This document shows positions 39,464 to 50,235 of a stretch of 64,000 nucleotides of DNA, one piece after another. How positions within the stretch are numbered: the stretch's first letter is position 1; every line of letters begins with the position of its first letter. The stretch is from Brevundimonas lutea (GTDB lineage: Bacteria; Pseudomonadota; Alphaproteobacteria; Caulobacterales; Caulobacteraceae). Position numbers and translations under genes: made by a program. Location: NCBI RefSeq assembly GCF_003704105.1, contig NZ_QUOQ01000002.1, forward strand, positions 62,001-126,000, given 5' to 3'. The notes beneath the pieces were generated by a model. It was given only the letters and a program-made list of their open reading frames with translations, did no database searches and was not told the DNA's origin.

Positions 39464-40648
39464 ATGAGCGAGCTTGAGGATTTTCGGGCCGAGGTCCGGG
39501 CCTGGCTGGCCGACAACTGCCCGGCCGAGGTGCGCGGGCCGATGGCCGGCGAGGACGACCGCATCTGGGGCGGCCGCAACGCGACCTTCAAGACGCCCGC
39601 GCACAGGCTGTGGCTGGAGCGGATGGGGGCTCGCGGCTGGACCGCGCCGGAATGGCCGACGGAGTATGGCGGTGGCGGCCTGTCACGCGATCAGGCCAAG
39701 GTGCTGGCCTCGGAGCTGCGCCGGATCGAGGCCCAGCCGCCCCTGTTCAGCTTCGGCGTCTGGATGCTGGGCCCGGCCTTGCTGAAGTTCGGGACGGAAG
39801 CGCAGAAGCAGACGTTCCTGCCGCCGATTGCGCGCGGCGAGATCCGATGGTGCCAGGGCTATTCCGAACCCGGCGCGGGATCGGACCTGGCGGGCCTCCA
39901 GACCCGCGCGGTGGATCAGGGCGACCACTGGATCGTCAACGGCCAGAAGGTCTGGACCTCCTACGCCGATCAGGCCGACTGGATTTTCTGCCTGGTCCGC
40001 ACCGATCCCGAGGCGCCCAAGCACCTGGGCATATCGTTTGTGCTGTTCGACATGGCGACGCCCGGCGTCTCGACCAAACCGATCACCCTGATCTCGGGCA
40101 AGTCGCCCTTCTGCGAGACCTTCTTCGACGATGTGCGGGTGGATAAAGCGAACCTGGTTGGCGCGCTGAACCGCGGCTGGGACGTGGCGAAGTATCTGCT
40201 GGCCCACGAGCGGACCATGATCGGCGCCATCGGCGAGGGGGACGTTGGCCGGCCCCTGGGCCAGATCGCCGCCGACGCCATCGGCCGCGACGCGTCGGGC
40301 CGACTGGACCAGCCCATGCTTCGCGCCCGCATCGCCGAGATGGAGATCGACGCCGAGGCCTTCCGCCTGGCGATGGAACGGACAGGCGATCTCGCCAAGG
40401 CCGGACGGGCGCACCCGGCCCTGTCGTCGATGCTGAAATACTATGGCTCCGAGCTGAACAAGTGCCGCCACGAACTGGCGATGGCGGCCGGCGGCGCCGA
40501 CGCCCTGGAATGGGAGGGCGAGCGTTCACGGAACGGCCAGGCCGCCCGCGACTGGCTGCGCACCAAGGCCAACTCCATCGAGGGCGGGACCTCGGAGATC
40601 CAGCTGAACATCATCGCCAAGCATTTGCTTCGCCTGCCCGGCGCCTGA
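39464..40648 (+). CDS. Acyl-CoA dehydrogenase, subunit 1
   Basis: 394 residues with the ACAD fold: a helical N-terminal domain, the FAD-binding loop GYSEPGAGSDLAG and the C-terminal EGGTSEIQLNIIAKHLL. It is followed 8 nt later by a second ACAD gene. Paired genes of this kind, one with a weaker active site, often form alpha2beta2 enzymes acting on CoA thioesters of bulky substrates such as steroid or branched side chains (known for FadE28-FadE29; inference here). Confidence 0.9.
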   Translation: MSELEDFRAEVRAWLADNCPAEVRGPMAGEDDRIWGGRNATFKTPAHRLWLERMGARGWTAPEWPTEYGGGGLSRDQAKVLASELRRIEAQPPLFSFGVWMLGPALLKFGTEAQKQTFLPPIARGEIRWCQGYSEPGAGSDLAGLQTRAVDQGDHWIVNGQKVWTSYADQADWIFCLVRTDPEAPKHLGISFVLFDMATPGVSTKPITLISGKSPFCETFFDDVRVDKANLVGALNRGWDVAKYLLAHERTMIGAIGEGDVGRPLGQIAADAIGRDASGRLDQPMLRARIAEMEIDAEAFRLAMERTGDLAKAGRAHPALSSMLKYYGSELNKCRHELAMAAGGADALEWEGERSRNGQAARDWLRTKANSIEGGTSEIQLNIIAKHLLRLPGA

Positions 40649-40655
40649 GGTTTCC

Positions 40656-41801
40656 ATGGCCCTGATTCTGACCGACGAACAGCAGATGCTGGCCGAGGCC
40701 GCCGACGGCCTCTTGGGCGAAGAGGGCGTCGGCGCGCTGCGCCGCCTGCGCGATGACCGCGATCCCGACGGCCTGTCGCGCGACCTGTGGCGCACCTTCG
40801 GCGAGATGGGCCTGGCCGGTGTGATGATCGATGAAGCGCACGGCGGCTCAGGCCTGGGCGCGGTCGAGGCGGGCGTGATCGCCGAGGCCCTGGGCAAGCA
40901 TCTGACGCCCTCGCCCTTCCTCGGCTCGTCGGTGCTGGGCGCCGGCCTGATTGTCGACCTGGGGTCGGCTGAACAGAAGGATCGCTGGCTGCCCGGAGTG
41001 GCGGAGGGCGAGGCCATCCTGGCGCTGGCGCTGGAAGAGGGCGGTCGTCATGCCCCGCATCGGATAGCCGCGCGCGCCGAACGCGATGGCAACGGCTTTC
41101 GCTTGAATGGCTCAAAGGCCTTCGTGCTGGACGGTCATGTCGCCGACGCCCTGATCGTGGCTGCGCGCACCTCGGGCAAGGTTGGCGACCGCGAGGGCGT
41201 CAGCCTGTTCCTGGTCGATCCGGGGACGGCGGGCGTCGCGATCGAACGCACCGCCATGGTCGACGCCCATAACGCCGCGCGGATCATGCTGGACGATGTG
41301 CGGGTGGACGCCGACGCCCTGCTAGGTGAGCTCGACGGGGCCGGCCCCGCCCTGGACCGCGTGCTCGATCTCGGCCGAGGCTGCGCGGCGGCGTCGCTGG
41401 TCGGCGCGGGCGCTCAGGCATTCGATCTGACGCTGGACTATCTACGGACCCGCACTCAATTCGGCCGCGCCATCGGCGAGTTCCAGGCCTTGCAGCACCG
41501 CGCCGCCCATCTGTTCACCGAACTCGAGATCGCCCGCGCCGCCGTCCTCGGCGCGCTTCAGACCCTGGACCGGCCGGGCGTCGCGCCCGCCCAGGCCGCC
41601 CGCGCCGTCGCCGTGGCCAAGGCGAAGGCCGGACAGGTCGCGGAACTGGCCGTACAGGAGGCGGTGCAGATGCACGGCGGCGTCGGCATGACCGACGAAT
41701 TCGACGTCGGCCTCTATATGAAGCGCGTCCGCGTTCTGAACGAGACCTTGGGTGACGTCGGCCATCACCAGGAGGCCCTGGCGACGGCCGACGGCTGGTG
41801 A
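40656..41801 (+). CDS. Acyl-CoA dehydrogenase, subunit 2
   Basis: 381 residues. The ACAD C-terminal block RTQFGRAIGEFQALQHRAAHL and VQMHGGVGMTDEFDVGLYMKR are typical of the flavin site. The beginning MALILTDEQQMLAEAADGLLGE is that of the smaller partner in ACAD pairs. It is divergent from the first gene, so it is probably a subunit rather than a duplicate. Its stop is 4 nt from the convergent PPIase stop. Confidence 0.9.
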   Translation: MALILTDEQQMLAEAADGLLGEEGVGALRRLRDDRDPDGLSRDLWRTFGEMGLAGVMIDEAHGGSGLGAVEAGVIAEALGKHLTPSPFLGSSVLGAGLIVDLGSAEQKDRWLPGVAEGEAILALALEEGGRHAPHRIAARAERDGNGFRLNGSKAFVLDGHVADALIVAARTSGKVGDREGVSLFLVDPGTAGVAIERTAMVDAHNAARIMLDDVRVDADALLGELDGAGPALDRVLDLGRGCAAASLVGAGAQAFDLTLDYLRTRTQFGRAIGEFQALQHRAAHLFTELEIARAAVLGALQTLDRPGVAPAQAARAVAVAKAKAGQVAELAVQEAVQMHGGVGMTDEFDVGLYMKRVRVLNETLGDVGHHQEALATADGW

Positions 41802-41805
41802 GGTC

Positions 41806-42255
41806 TTAGCCCACCGTCGCCTTGGCGATCTTGCCCGGCTCGCGCGGCGGCTCGCCCTTGGGCAGGGCGTCGACATGCTCCATGCCTTCGATCACCTCGC
41901 CCCAGACGGTATACTGGCCGTCTAGGAAGCGGGCGTCGTCGAAGCAGATGAAGAACTGCGAATTGGCGCTGTTGGGGTCCGAGGTGCGGGCCATGGAGCA
42001 GACGCCACGCACGTGGGGCTCCTTGGAGAATTCCTGCTTCAGGTTCGGCTTGTTGGAGCCCGAGGTGCCGGTGCCGGTCGGATCGCCGCCCTGGGCCATG
42101 AAGCCCGGGATCACGCGGTGGAAGACCACGCCGTCGTAGAAGCCTTCCGAGGCCAGCTCGGTGATGCGCGCGACGTGGCCGGGCGCCAGGTCGGGACGCA
42201 GCTTGATGACGACGTCGCCGCCGCTGTCGAGAGAGAGAGTCAGGGTGTCGGCCAC
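41806..42255 (-). CDS. Cyclophilin-type peptidyl-prolyl cis-trans isomerase
   Basis: 149 residues. The active-site segment FHRVIPGFMAQGGDPTGTG contains the catalytic Arg, and NSANSQFFICFDDARFLDGQYTVWG is the substrate cleft. There is no signal peptide, so it is cytoplasmic. It is divergent from rlmE with a 67-nt gap. Confidence 0.95.
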   Translation of the reverse strand: MADTLTLSLDSGGDVVIKLRPDLAPGHVARITELASEGFYDGVVFHRVIPGFMAQGGDPTGTGTSGSNKPNLKQEFSKEPHVRGVCSMARTSDPNSANSQFFICFDDARFLDGQYTVWGEVIEGMEHVDALPKGEPPREPGKIAKATVG

Positions 42256-42322
42256 GGCGGGCTCCTTTCATCGGTTCGGCGGGGTCATAGCGGTTGCGCC
42301 CGTCGGGGGCTATGGGGAAGGC

Positions 42323-43036
42323 ATGACCGACGACGATACGCCCCCCGAACGCCGCCGCATGGTGCGCCCGCCCACGGGCGGCACGGCGGCTGGACGCGGC
42401 ATGGGCCAGAAGATCCGCACCGCCGAGAAAAAATCCCTGTCCAGCCAGGAATGGATCAAGCGCCAGCTGGCCGATCCCTGGTCTGAACGGGCCCGCGCCG
42501 AGGGCTGGCGCAGCCGGGCGGCCTTCAAGCTGATCGAGATCGACGACAGGTTCCATCTGATCAAGACCGGCTCGCGCGTGGTCGATCTGGGCGCGGCGCC
42601 GGGCGGCTGGGTGCAGGTGGCGGTCAATCGCGGCGCGGCGGCGGTGGTCGGGGTCGATCTTCTGCCCGTCGACGCGATCCCGGGGGCGACCCTGATCCAG
42701 GCCGATTTCACGGAAGCCGGCGTCGACGACCAGCTGATCGCCGAGCTTGGCGGCCTGCCCGACCTGGTGCTGTCGGACATGGCCCACAACACCATCGGCC
42801 ACCGCCAGACCGACCACCTGAAGATCATCGCCCTGATCGAGATCGCCGCCGAATTCGCCCTCAGGACGCTCAGGCCCGGCGGCGCCTTCGTCACCAAGAA
42901 CTTTCAGGGCGGCGACGCCGGCGGCGTGCTGGCCGACCTGCGCGCCGGCTTCGAGACGGTGAAATACGTCAAGCCCAGCTCCAGCCGTAAGGACAGCTCC
43001 GAGGTCTATCTGGTGGCGCTGAACCGGCTGCGCTGA
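42323..43036 (+). CDS. rlmE: 23S rRNA 2'-O-methyltransferase RlmE (FtsJ)
   Basis: 237 residues from ATG 42323, preceded by GGGGAAGG. The SAM motif VVDLGAAPGGWVQVA and the KDKE-type residues (K in RAAFKLIEID, D in DMAHNTIG, K in FVTKNFQG, E in SSEVYLVA) are those of RrmJ, which methylates U2552. A basic, proline-rich N-terminal leader of about 30 residues precedes the domain, longer than in E. coli. Confidence 0.94.
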   Translation: MTDDDTPPERRRMVRPPTGGTAAGRGMGQKIRTAEKKSLSSQEWIKRQLADPWSERARAEGWRSRAAFKLIEIDDRFHLIKTGSRVVDLGAAPGGWVQVAVNRGAAAVVGVDLLPVDAIPGATLIQADFTEAGVDDQLIAELGGLPDLVLSDMAHNTIGHRQTDHLKIIALIEIAAEFALRTLRPGGAFVTKNFQGGDAGGVLADLRAGFETVKYVKPSSSRKDSSEVYLVALNRLR

Positions 43037-43115
43037 CCTAAGCCTTGGACCGCTCCCGCGCGATCGCCATATAGCGCCCATGGCGAGAGGCGCGGGTGGT
43101 CGGGGCAGGGGGAGT

Positions 43116-44957
43116 ATGGAGGCGCGGGCCCAGATGGCCGGCGTCGCCGCGCCGTCCGAAGCACCCAACACCTGGGCCGCGCTCAGCGACCTGTTTCGCC
43201 TCGTGGGCCGCTCCAATGCCCCCCAGCTGAAACTGCGCCTTGCCGCCGCCATCGCCCTGACCCTGGTGGGCAAGGCGCTGGGCGTGCTGGCGCCCCTGGC
43301 GCTGGGCGCGGCGGTCAACCGGCTGGCGGCCGATCAGGGCGCGGGCGTCGGCGTGGCCGCCGGGTTCGCCGCCTTGGCGGTCGGCTGGGCCCTGATCCGG
43401 CTGCTCTCCAGCGCCGCGCCGCAGATTTCGGACGTCATCTTCGCGCCGGTGCGCCAGGCCGCCCAGCGGACCACGGCGGCCGAGACCTTCGCCCATGCGC
43501 TCAACCTGTCTCTGGACTTCCACCAGACCAAACGCTCGGGCGCCCTGTCGCGCACGGTGGAGCGGGGCTCGCGGGCGGTGGACTTCCTGCTGCGCATCCT
43601 GGCCTTCAATTTGATCCCGACTGGAGTCGAACTGGCGCTGGCGGCGGGCGTGCTGGGGGGCATGTACGACTGGCGCTTCGGGGCCGTCGCCGTGGTCGTG
43701 GTGGTGATCTACGCCGTCTCCACCTTCGCCCTGTCCAACTGGCGGCTGGAGCATCGCCGGGTGATGAACGCGGCCGATTCCGAGGCGGCGGGCCTCGCGG
43801 TGGATTCCCTGCTTAACTACGAGACGGTCAAGTCGTTCGGGGCCGAGGCCCGCGCGGCCGAGGGCTATCACCGCGCCCTGACCGTCTATGGCGACGCGGC
43901 GCTCAAGGCCAACAGCTCGCTGGCCATGCTGAACATGATCCAGGCCGCGATCATGAATGTCGGCCTTGGCGTCATGGCCGTGATGGCCGGGTTCGAGGCC
44001 CTGGCCGGTCGCATGGGACCGGGCGATGTCACGGCGGCGGTGCTGATCCTGATCTCTCTCTATGCGCCTCTGAACATCCTGGGCTTCGCCTACCGCGAGA
44101 TCCGCCAGTCCTTCATCGACATGGAGGAAATGCTGAAAGTCACGCGCCAGCGCCCGGCCGTGGCCGATGCGCCGGACGCCGCCGACCTTCCCCGTCCCGC
44201 CGATGACCGCGGCGGCGATCTTGTGTTCGAGGGTGTCGGCTTTCGCCACGACGCGCGCTCATCCGGCCTGGAGGACGTGTCGTTTGACGCTCGCCCCGGC
44301 ACGACCGTCGCGTTGGTCGGCCCCTCGGGGGCGGGCAAGTCGACCATCGTCAAGATGGCCTTGCGTCTGCTCGATCCTCAGGCGGGGCGGGTGACCCTGG
44401 ACGGGCTGGACTTGCGCCAGGTGACCCAGGCGTCGCTGCGCCAGGCCATCGCCCTGGTGCCCCAGGACGTGGCCCTGTTTAACGACACCATCCGCGCCAA
44501 CATCGCCTTCGCGCGACCCGAGGCGAGCGAGGCCGAGATCTGGGCGGCGGCCGAGGCGGCCGAACTGGACCATTTCATCGACGGACTGCCGGACGGGCTG
44601 GAGACGCGCGTCGGCGAGCGCGGCCTGAAACTGTCGGGCGGCGAGCGTCAGAGGGTCGGCATCGCGCGCGCCCTGCTGGCCGATCCCCGCATTCTGATCC
44701 TCGACGAAGCGACCTCCGCGCTGGACAGCCGCACCGAGGCCGCGATCCAGAAGACGCTGAGAAAGGCGCGTCAGGGGCGCACCACCCTGGTGGTCGCACA
44801 CCGGCTGTCGACGATTGCCGACGCCGACCTGATCCTGGTGCTCAAGGACGGCCGCATCGTGGAGCGCGGCTCGCACGTTGAACTGGTCGCGCGCGTCGGC
44901 GGCGAATACGCCGCCCTGTGGCGCAAACAGACCCGGGGCGCGCGAACGTCGGCCTAA
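43116..44957 (+). CDS. ABC exporter of the Atm1/HMT type
   Basis: 613 residues from ATG 43116 with GGGGGAG before it. Six transmembrane helices (about 45-340) precede the ATPase with Walker A GPSGAGKST, signature LSGGERQRVGIARALL and Walker B ILILDEATSALD. Motifs LSLDFHQTKRSGALSRTVERGSRA and LNYETVKSFGAE match the Atm1 subgroup, which exports glutathione-linked sulfur or metal compounds. The 79-nt gap before it has no recognised site. Confidence 0.9.
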   Translation: MEARAQMAGVAAPSEAPNTWAALSDLFRLVGRSNAPQLKLRLAAAIALTLVGKALGVLAPLALGAAVNRLAADQGAGVGVAAGFAALAVGWALIRLLSSAAPQISDVIFAPVRQAAQRTTAAETFAHALNLSLDFHQTKRSGALSRTVERGSRAVDFLLRILAFNLIPTGVELALAAGVLGGMYDWRFGAVAVVVVVIYAVSTFALSNWRLEHRRVMNAADSEAAGLAVDSLLNYETVKSFGAEARAAEGYHRALTVYGDAALKANSSLAMLNMIQAAIMNVGLGVMAVMAGFEALAGRMGPGDVTAAVLILISLYAPLNILGFAYREIRQSFIDMEEMLKVTRQRPAVADAPDAADLPRPADDRGGDLVFEGVGFRHDARSSGLEDVSFDARPGTTVALVGPSGAGKSTIVKMALRLLDPQAGRVTLDGLDLRQVTQASLRQAIALVPQDVALFNDTIRANIAFARPEASEAEIWAAAEAAELDHFIDGLPDGLETRVGERGLKLSGGERQRVGIARALLADPRILILDEATSALDSRTEAAIQKTLRKARQGRTTLVVAHRLSTIADADLILVLKDGRIVERGSHVELVARVGGEYAALWRKQTRGARTSA

Positions 44958-45424
44958 GCCTTGTGCTCGACGCCCTTTTTCTCGGCAACCTGATACAGGC
45001 CGGCCAGAACCTGATCCCTTGCGGCGGTGGCGTCCGTCGGCAGGCTCATCAGCAGGGTCATGGCGCCGACGTGGACATCGACCACGCGCCAGTCGAACTC
45101 ACGCCCGGCCTGATGATTGTCGGCGATCTCGCAGAGGTTATGCGCCGCCTTCGACACGTGAGCGATCTCGAACGGGCTTGCGGCGTCCAGGATAGCCGAA
45201 CTGGCGTGATAGGCGCGCTCGACCCTGTCGTCTGTCGGTCCATCCTCGGAACGGATGGCGGTCAGCTCTTTCAGCCGCGCATTGATCACCGCCATGCCCT
45301 CATCGCGCATCGGGGCGAGATTGGCCTCGGCCTGTTTCAGCGCCGCGCCGATGCTGACGCCGCCGCGCTCGTTGATCATGGTCGCAAGGCGGGACTTCCG
45401 GCGTACCCAGGTGACCACGCTCAT
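44954..45424 (-). CDS. Small helical protein coupled to a response regulator, function unknown
   Basis: 156 residues, GTG/ATG region start at 45424 overlapping the response-regulator stop by 4 nt. It is predicted to be mostly helical. A segment AHVSKAAHNLCEIADNH recalls the H-x-x-K/R-G helix of HPt phosphotransfer proteins, but it lacks the usual glycine, so this is only a hint. No signal peptide or membrane helix is seen. It is convergent with the ABC exporter by 4 nt overlap. Confidence 0.6.
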   Translation of the reverse strand: MSVVTWVRRKSRLATMINERGGVSIGAALKQAEANLAPMRDEGMAVINARLKELTAIRSEDGPTDDRVERAYHASSAILDAASPFEIAHVSKAAHNLCEIADNHQAGREFDWRVVDVHVGAMTLLMSLPTDATAARDQVLAGLYQVAEKKGVEHKA

Positions 45425-45987
45425 GATGGGTTTCCTGTCTTCGGCTCAGCGGACGTCGTCGCAGACGAGCCGTTCCAGCGACGCTCTCCGCTTGAGGGCG
45501 GTCCGTCATCGCGAAAGCGCCGGTCGGGACCGAAGTAGTCACCCGCTTGCAGGAAGGGTCGGCTATCTCGCGCCGCCCACACGATGCGTTCCAAAAGCGT
45601 GGCGGGGCTGAATGGCTTGGTCACCAGAAAGTTGGCGCCGCAATCGCGCGCCTTGTGAACCTTCGACTTCTTGACGTGGCCTGCGGTCATGATGACCGGC
45701 ACATAGGAATTGGGCTCGTTCTTGGCCGAGCGAAGCTGTTTGACCAGGTCGTAGCCGTCGACCTCGGGCATCTCGCAGTCGATCACCATCAGGTCGACGA
45801 TCTCGTCCTTGAGGATGTTCAAGGCCTCGGCGGCGTTCGCGCAGGCAAACTTGGTCTGGGCCCCGAACCCCGACAGCGATTGAACCGTCAGGGCCAGGGA
45901 GAACGGTTCGTCGTCGACGACCATCACCACCGCCTTGGACAGATTGACGACCGCGCTGGACCTCAGCGCCTCACCGACGCCGCTCAC
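45421..45987 (-). CDS. Single-domain response regulator with an extended tail
   Basis: 188 residues, GTG start. The receiver domain is complete: DD (25-26), phosphoacceptor Asp70 in VIDCEMPEVDGYD, MTAGH and the lysine in TKPFSP. The last 45 residues (about 143-188) are a polar tail beginning QAGDYFGPDRRFRD, with no DNA-binding domain. The motif GPDRR occurs in tails of other alphaproteobacterial single-domain regulators. It likely acts by protein contact, perhaps with the coupled gene at 44954. Confidence 0.88.
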   Translation of the reverse strand: MSGVGEALRSSAVVNLSKAVVMVVDDEPFSLALTVQSLSGFGAQTKFACANAAEALNILKDEIVDLMVIDCEMPEVDGYDLVKQLRSAKNEPNSYVPVIMTAGHVKKSKVHKARDCGANFLVTKPFSPATLLERIVWAARDSRPFLQAGDYFGPDRRFRDDGPPSSGERRWNGSSATTSAEPKTGNPS

Positions 45988-46091
45988 CCGATCCCGTCCC
46001 CGACGTCACCCTGGAACGCCATGATCGAACCACCCCACGCCGCCCCGACTCGGAGCCCGGGCGAGCGTGAGGCATGGCCGTGGATCATTGG

Positions 46092-47324
<1,233 letters not shown>

Positions 47325-47407
47325 GGGCGAAATCCTTCGATCGTGCGCGGCGGAGGGGGAGGGCGCGCGCCCGCGCTTAAAGGACCAGACGGCCGTCTAT
47401 GCAAGCC

Positions 47408-48328
47408 TCACACGGGGTCGGTCGGCGGCGGAGGCCTGGACGCCGGCGGCTCTTCCGGCAGGGGGATGAACTCCAGCTGGTCGTCGGTCGGCAGTTTCAT
47501 GCGGCCGGCTTTCCAGTCGGCCTTGGCCTGATCGATCCGCGCCTGCGAAGATGCCACGAAATTCCACCAGATCAGCCGCTCGCCGACCGGCTCGCCGCCC
47601 AGCAGCATGACGGTCGAGGGCTCCAGGGCCGTGATCGTCGGCTGGGCCTCTGGCTTCAGCACCGCCAGCTGGCCGGTCCGAACCGTCTGGCCGTCGACCT
47701 CGACCGCCCCGCGCGCCACGAACACCGACCGCTCGGAATAGCCGCCGTCGCCCCGCCCCGGCGGCGGCGCGGCCGTCGTTCCTTCGGCCATCTCCCAATG
47801 CACATAAAACAGCGGCGACGCCCCCTGAACCCTGGCCGTCTCGCCATAAGCCGAGCCCGCCACCAGCCGCGCGAACAGGCCGCCGTTCTGATAGGTCGGC
47901 AGGCTCTCCTCGCCGTGATGCTGGAAATCCGGCTCAGTTTCTTCCTTGTCGTCGGGCAGGGCGATCCAGGCCTGCATCCCATGCATCGGCCCGCCCTGGC
48001 TCTTCTTCAGCGGATCGGTGCGCTCGGAATGGACGATGCCCTTTCCGGCCGTCATCCAGTTGACCTCGCCCGGCCGAATCGCCTGGGTCACGCCCAGGCT
48101 GTCGCGGTGCATGATCTCGCCCTCGAACAGATAGGTCAGGGTCGACAGGCCGATGTGCGGATGCGGCCGCACATTGATGGCGTCCGCCCCCGGCGCGAAC
48201 TCCGCCGGGCCCATCTGGTCTAGGAAGATGAACGGCCCGACCATGCGTCGCCCCGCATAGGGCAGCACCCGCCCGACCTCGAACCCGCCCAGATCCTTGC
48301 GACGCGCGTCGATCAGCAGGTCGATCAT
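47408..48328 (-). CDS. Pirin family protein
   Basis: 306 residues. The N-terminal cupin has the metal motif RPHPHIGLSTLTYLFEG with two His and the second motif NWMTAGKGIVHSERT. The C-terminal cupin is more divergent. Bacterial pirins have quercetinase or cofactor roles and no clear main function. It overlaps the stop of the Lrp regulator (ATGA), so the two are co-transcribed. Confidence 0.9.
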   Translation of the reverse strand: MIDLLIDARRKDLGGFEVGRVLPYAGRRMVGPFIFLDQMGPAEFAPGADAINVRPHPHIGLSTLTYLFEGEIMHRDSLGVTQAIRPGEVNWMTAGKGIVHSERTDPLKKSQGGPMHGMQAWIALPDDKEETEPDFQHHGEESLPTYQNGGLFARLVAGSAYGETARVQGASPLFYVHWEMAEGTTAAPPPGRGDGGYSERSVFVARGAVEVDGQTVRTGQLAVLKPEAQPTITALEPSTVMLLGGEPVGERLIWWNFVASSQARIDQAKADWKAGRMKLPTDDQLEFIPLPEEPPASRPPPPTDPV

Positions 48329-48843
48329 GAGCCTTGTCCCAGATGCGGCGTGATCAGGTTGAGCGGCAGGGCGGTGACGTTCTTGACCCCCCTAGTGACG
48401 ATATGGCTCTCGCAGTCCGAGACGATCCCCAGGCTCAGCAGCTTGTCCCTCAGGAACAGGTCAAAGGCGTGCATGTCGCGCGTCACGATCCTGAGCACAT
48501 AGTCCTCGCGGCCGGTGATGGTGGCGCACTGCACCACCTCGGGCCAGGCGTGCACCGCCTGTTCGAACTGGTTCAGATTGTCCCGCGACGGCAGGTTCAG
48601 TTTGACGATCGCATAGACCTCGAAGTCCAGGCCGAGCTTCTCGGCGTCCAGCAGGGTGACCCGCCGCACGATCAGCCCGGCGTCCTCCAGCCGCTTGATG
48701 CGCCGCCAGCAGGGCGAGGCCGACAGCCCCACCCGTTCGGCCACCTCGGCCACCGAGAGCCCGGCGTCCTGTTGCAGGATGTCGAGGATGCGCGCGTCGA
48801 TGGGATCGAGATCGGCCGCCAATGTGTTTCCCCTATCCGGCAT
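48325..48843 (-). CDS. Lrp/AsnC-family transcriptional regulator (possible BkdR)
   Basis: 172 residues from the ATG at 48843. The helix-turn-helix is SVAEVAERVGLSASPCWRRIKRLEDAG, and the RAM (effector-binding) domain contains VVQCATITGREDYVLRIV. It diverges from the branched-chain oxoacid dehydrogenase operon, a position held by BkdR in Pseudomonas, so it probably regulates that operon in response to branched-chain amino acids (inference). Confidence 0.88.
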   Translation of the reverse strand: MPDRGNTLAADLDPIDARILDILQQDAGLSVAEVAERVGLSASPCWRRIKRLEDAGLIVRRVTLLDAEKLGLDFEVYAIVKLNLPSRDNLNQFEQAVHAWPEVVQCATITGREDYVLRIVTRDMHAFDLFLRDKLLSLGIVSDCESHIVTRGVKNVTALPLNLITPHLGQGS

Positions 48844-48967
48844 TCGTCGCAATAAAATACCCGAGACGGGCCGGTTGCAAGGCGGACCTTTGGCAAGCAC
48901 CTGCATTTGCGACGTGCTAAGTCCGCCCCTAAAGGAAACGCCGCGCAGAGACCTAAAAGGGCCCCGC

Positions 48968-50233
48968 ATGACCGAGCCGACCACCGCCGCCGCTCCGGCG
49001 GGCCGAGCCAATCGCCAGCCCCTGTCGCTGCGGGTGCCCGAACCCTCGGGCCGGCCCGGCGACACACCCGACTTCAGCCATCTGAAGCTCGATGAGCCCG
49101 GCGCGGTGGATCGCCCCGAGGCCTCGACGGCGCCGGCCGAGATGCGCGACCACGCCTTTCGCCTGATCCGGGTGCTGGACGATCAGGGGCGGGCGGTGGG
49201 CCCGTGGGATCCCAAGCTGGACCCCGAGACCCTACGCCGGGGCCTGAAGGCCATGATCCTGACCCGCGCCTTCGACGACCGGATGCACCGCGCCCACCGC
49301 CAGGGAAAGACCAGCTTCTACATGAAGTGCACCGGCGAGGAGGCCATCGCGGTGGCACAGGGCATGATCCTGAGCCGCGAGGACATGGGCTTTCCCACCT
49401 ATCGCCAGCAGGGACTCTTGATCGCGCGCGGCTATCCGCTGGCGGCGATGATGAACCAGATCTATTCCAACGCCGAGGACCCGATCAAAGGCCGCCAGCT
49501 GCCGATCATGTATTCGGCCAAGGACCACGGCTTCTTCACCATCTCGGGCAACCTCGGCACCCAGGTGCCGCAGGCGGTCGGCTGGGCCATGGCCAGCGCC
49601 TACAAGGGCGACGACAAGCTGGCCATCACCTGGATCGGCGACGGGGCAACGGCGGAAGGCGACTTCCACAACGCCCTGACCTTCGCGGCCGTCTATCGCG
49701 CCCCGGTGATCCTGAACATCGTCAACAACCAGTGGGCCATCTCGTCGTTCATGGGCATCGCCGGCGGCGATCAGACGACCTTCGCCTCCAAGGCCATAGG
49801 CTACGGCCTGCCGGCGCTGCGCGTCGACGGCAACGACTTCCTGGCCGTCTGGGCCGCGACCCAGTGGGCCGAGGAGCGGGCCCGGTCGAACCAGGGCGCG
49901 ACGGTGATCGAGTTGTTCACCTATCGTGGCGCGCCTCACTCCACCTCCGACGACCCCAGCCGCTATCGCCCCGGCGACGAGCACGAGAAATGGCCCCTGG
50001 GCGATCCGGTCCAGCGCCTGAAGCAGCATCTGATCGCGCTGGGCGAGTGGTCGGATGACCAGCAGACCGAGGCCGAGACCGATGCCGTCGCCCAGGTCCG
50101 GGCCGCCGGCAAGGAGTCCGAGGCCATCGGCACGCTGGGCCAGTCGCGCCCCAGCGTGAAGACCATGTTCGAGGAGGTGTACGCCACCGACGACTGGCGC
50201 TTGGTCGAGCAACGTCGCGAGGTGGGGGTCTGA
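48968..50233 (+). CDS. bkdA1: Branched-chain 2-oxoacid dehydrogenase E1 subunit alpha
   Basis: 421 residues from ATG 48968 with AAAAGGGG upstream. The N-terminal stretch RLIRVLDDQGRAVGPWDP and TGEEAIAVAQG are those of BCKDH E1 alpha rather than pyruvate dehydrogenase. The ThDP-binding motif is GDGATAEGDFHNALTFAAV to NNQWAIS. It decarboxylates 2-oxoisovalerate and related acids from Val, Leu and Ile. Confidence 0.95.
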   Translation: MTEPTTAAAPAGRANRQPLSLRVPEPSGRPGDTPDFSHLKLDEPGAVDRPEASTAPAEMRDHAFRLIRVLDDQGRAVGPWDPKLDPETLRRGLKAMILTRAFDDRMHRAHRQGKTSFYMKCTGEEAIAVAQGMILSREDMGFPTYRQQGLLIARGYPLAAMMNQIYSNAEDPIKGRQLPIMYSAKDHGFFTISGNLGTQVPQAVGWAMASAYKGDDKLAITWIGDGATAEGDFHNALTFAAVYRAPVILNIVNNQWAISSFMGIAGGDQTTFASKAIGYGLPALRVDGNDFLAVWAATQWAEERARSNQGATVIELFTYRGAPHSTSDDPSRYRPGDEHEKWPLGDPVQRLKQHLIALGEWSDDQQTEAETDAVAQVRAAGKESEAIGTLGQSRPSVKTMFEEVYATDDWRLVEQRREVGV

Positions 50234-50235
50234 TC

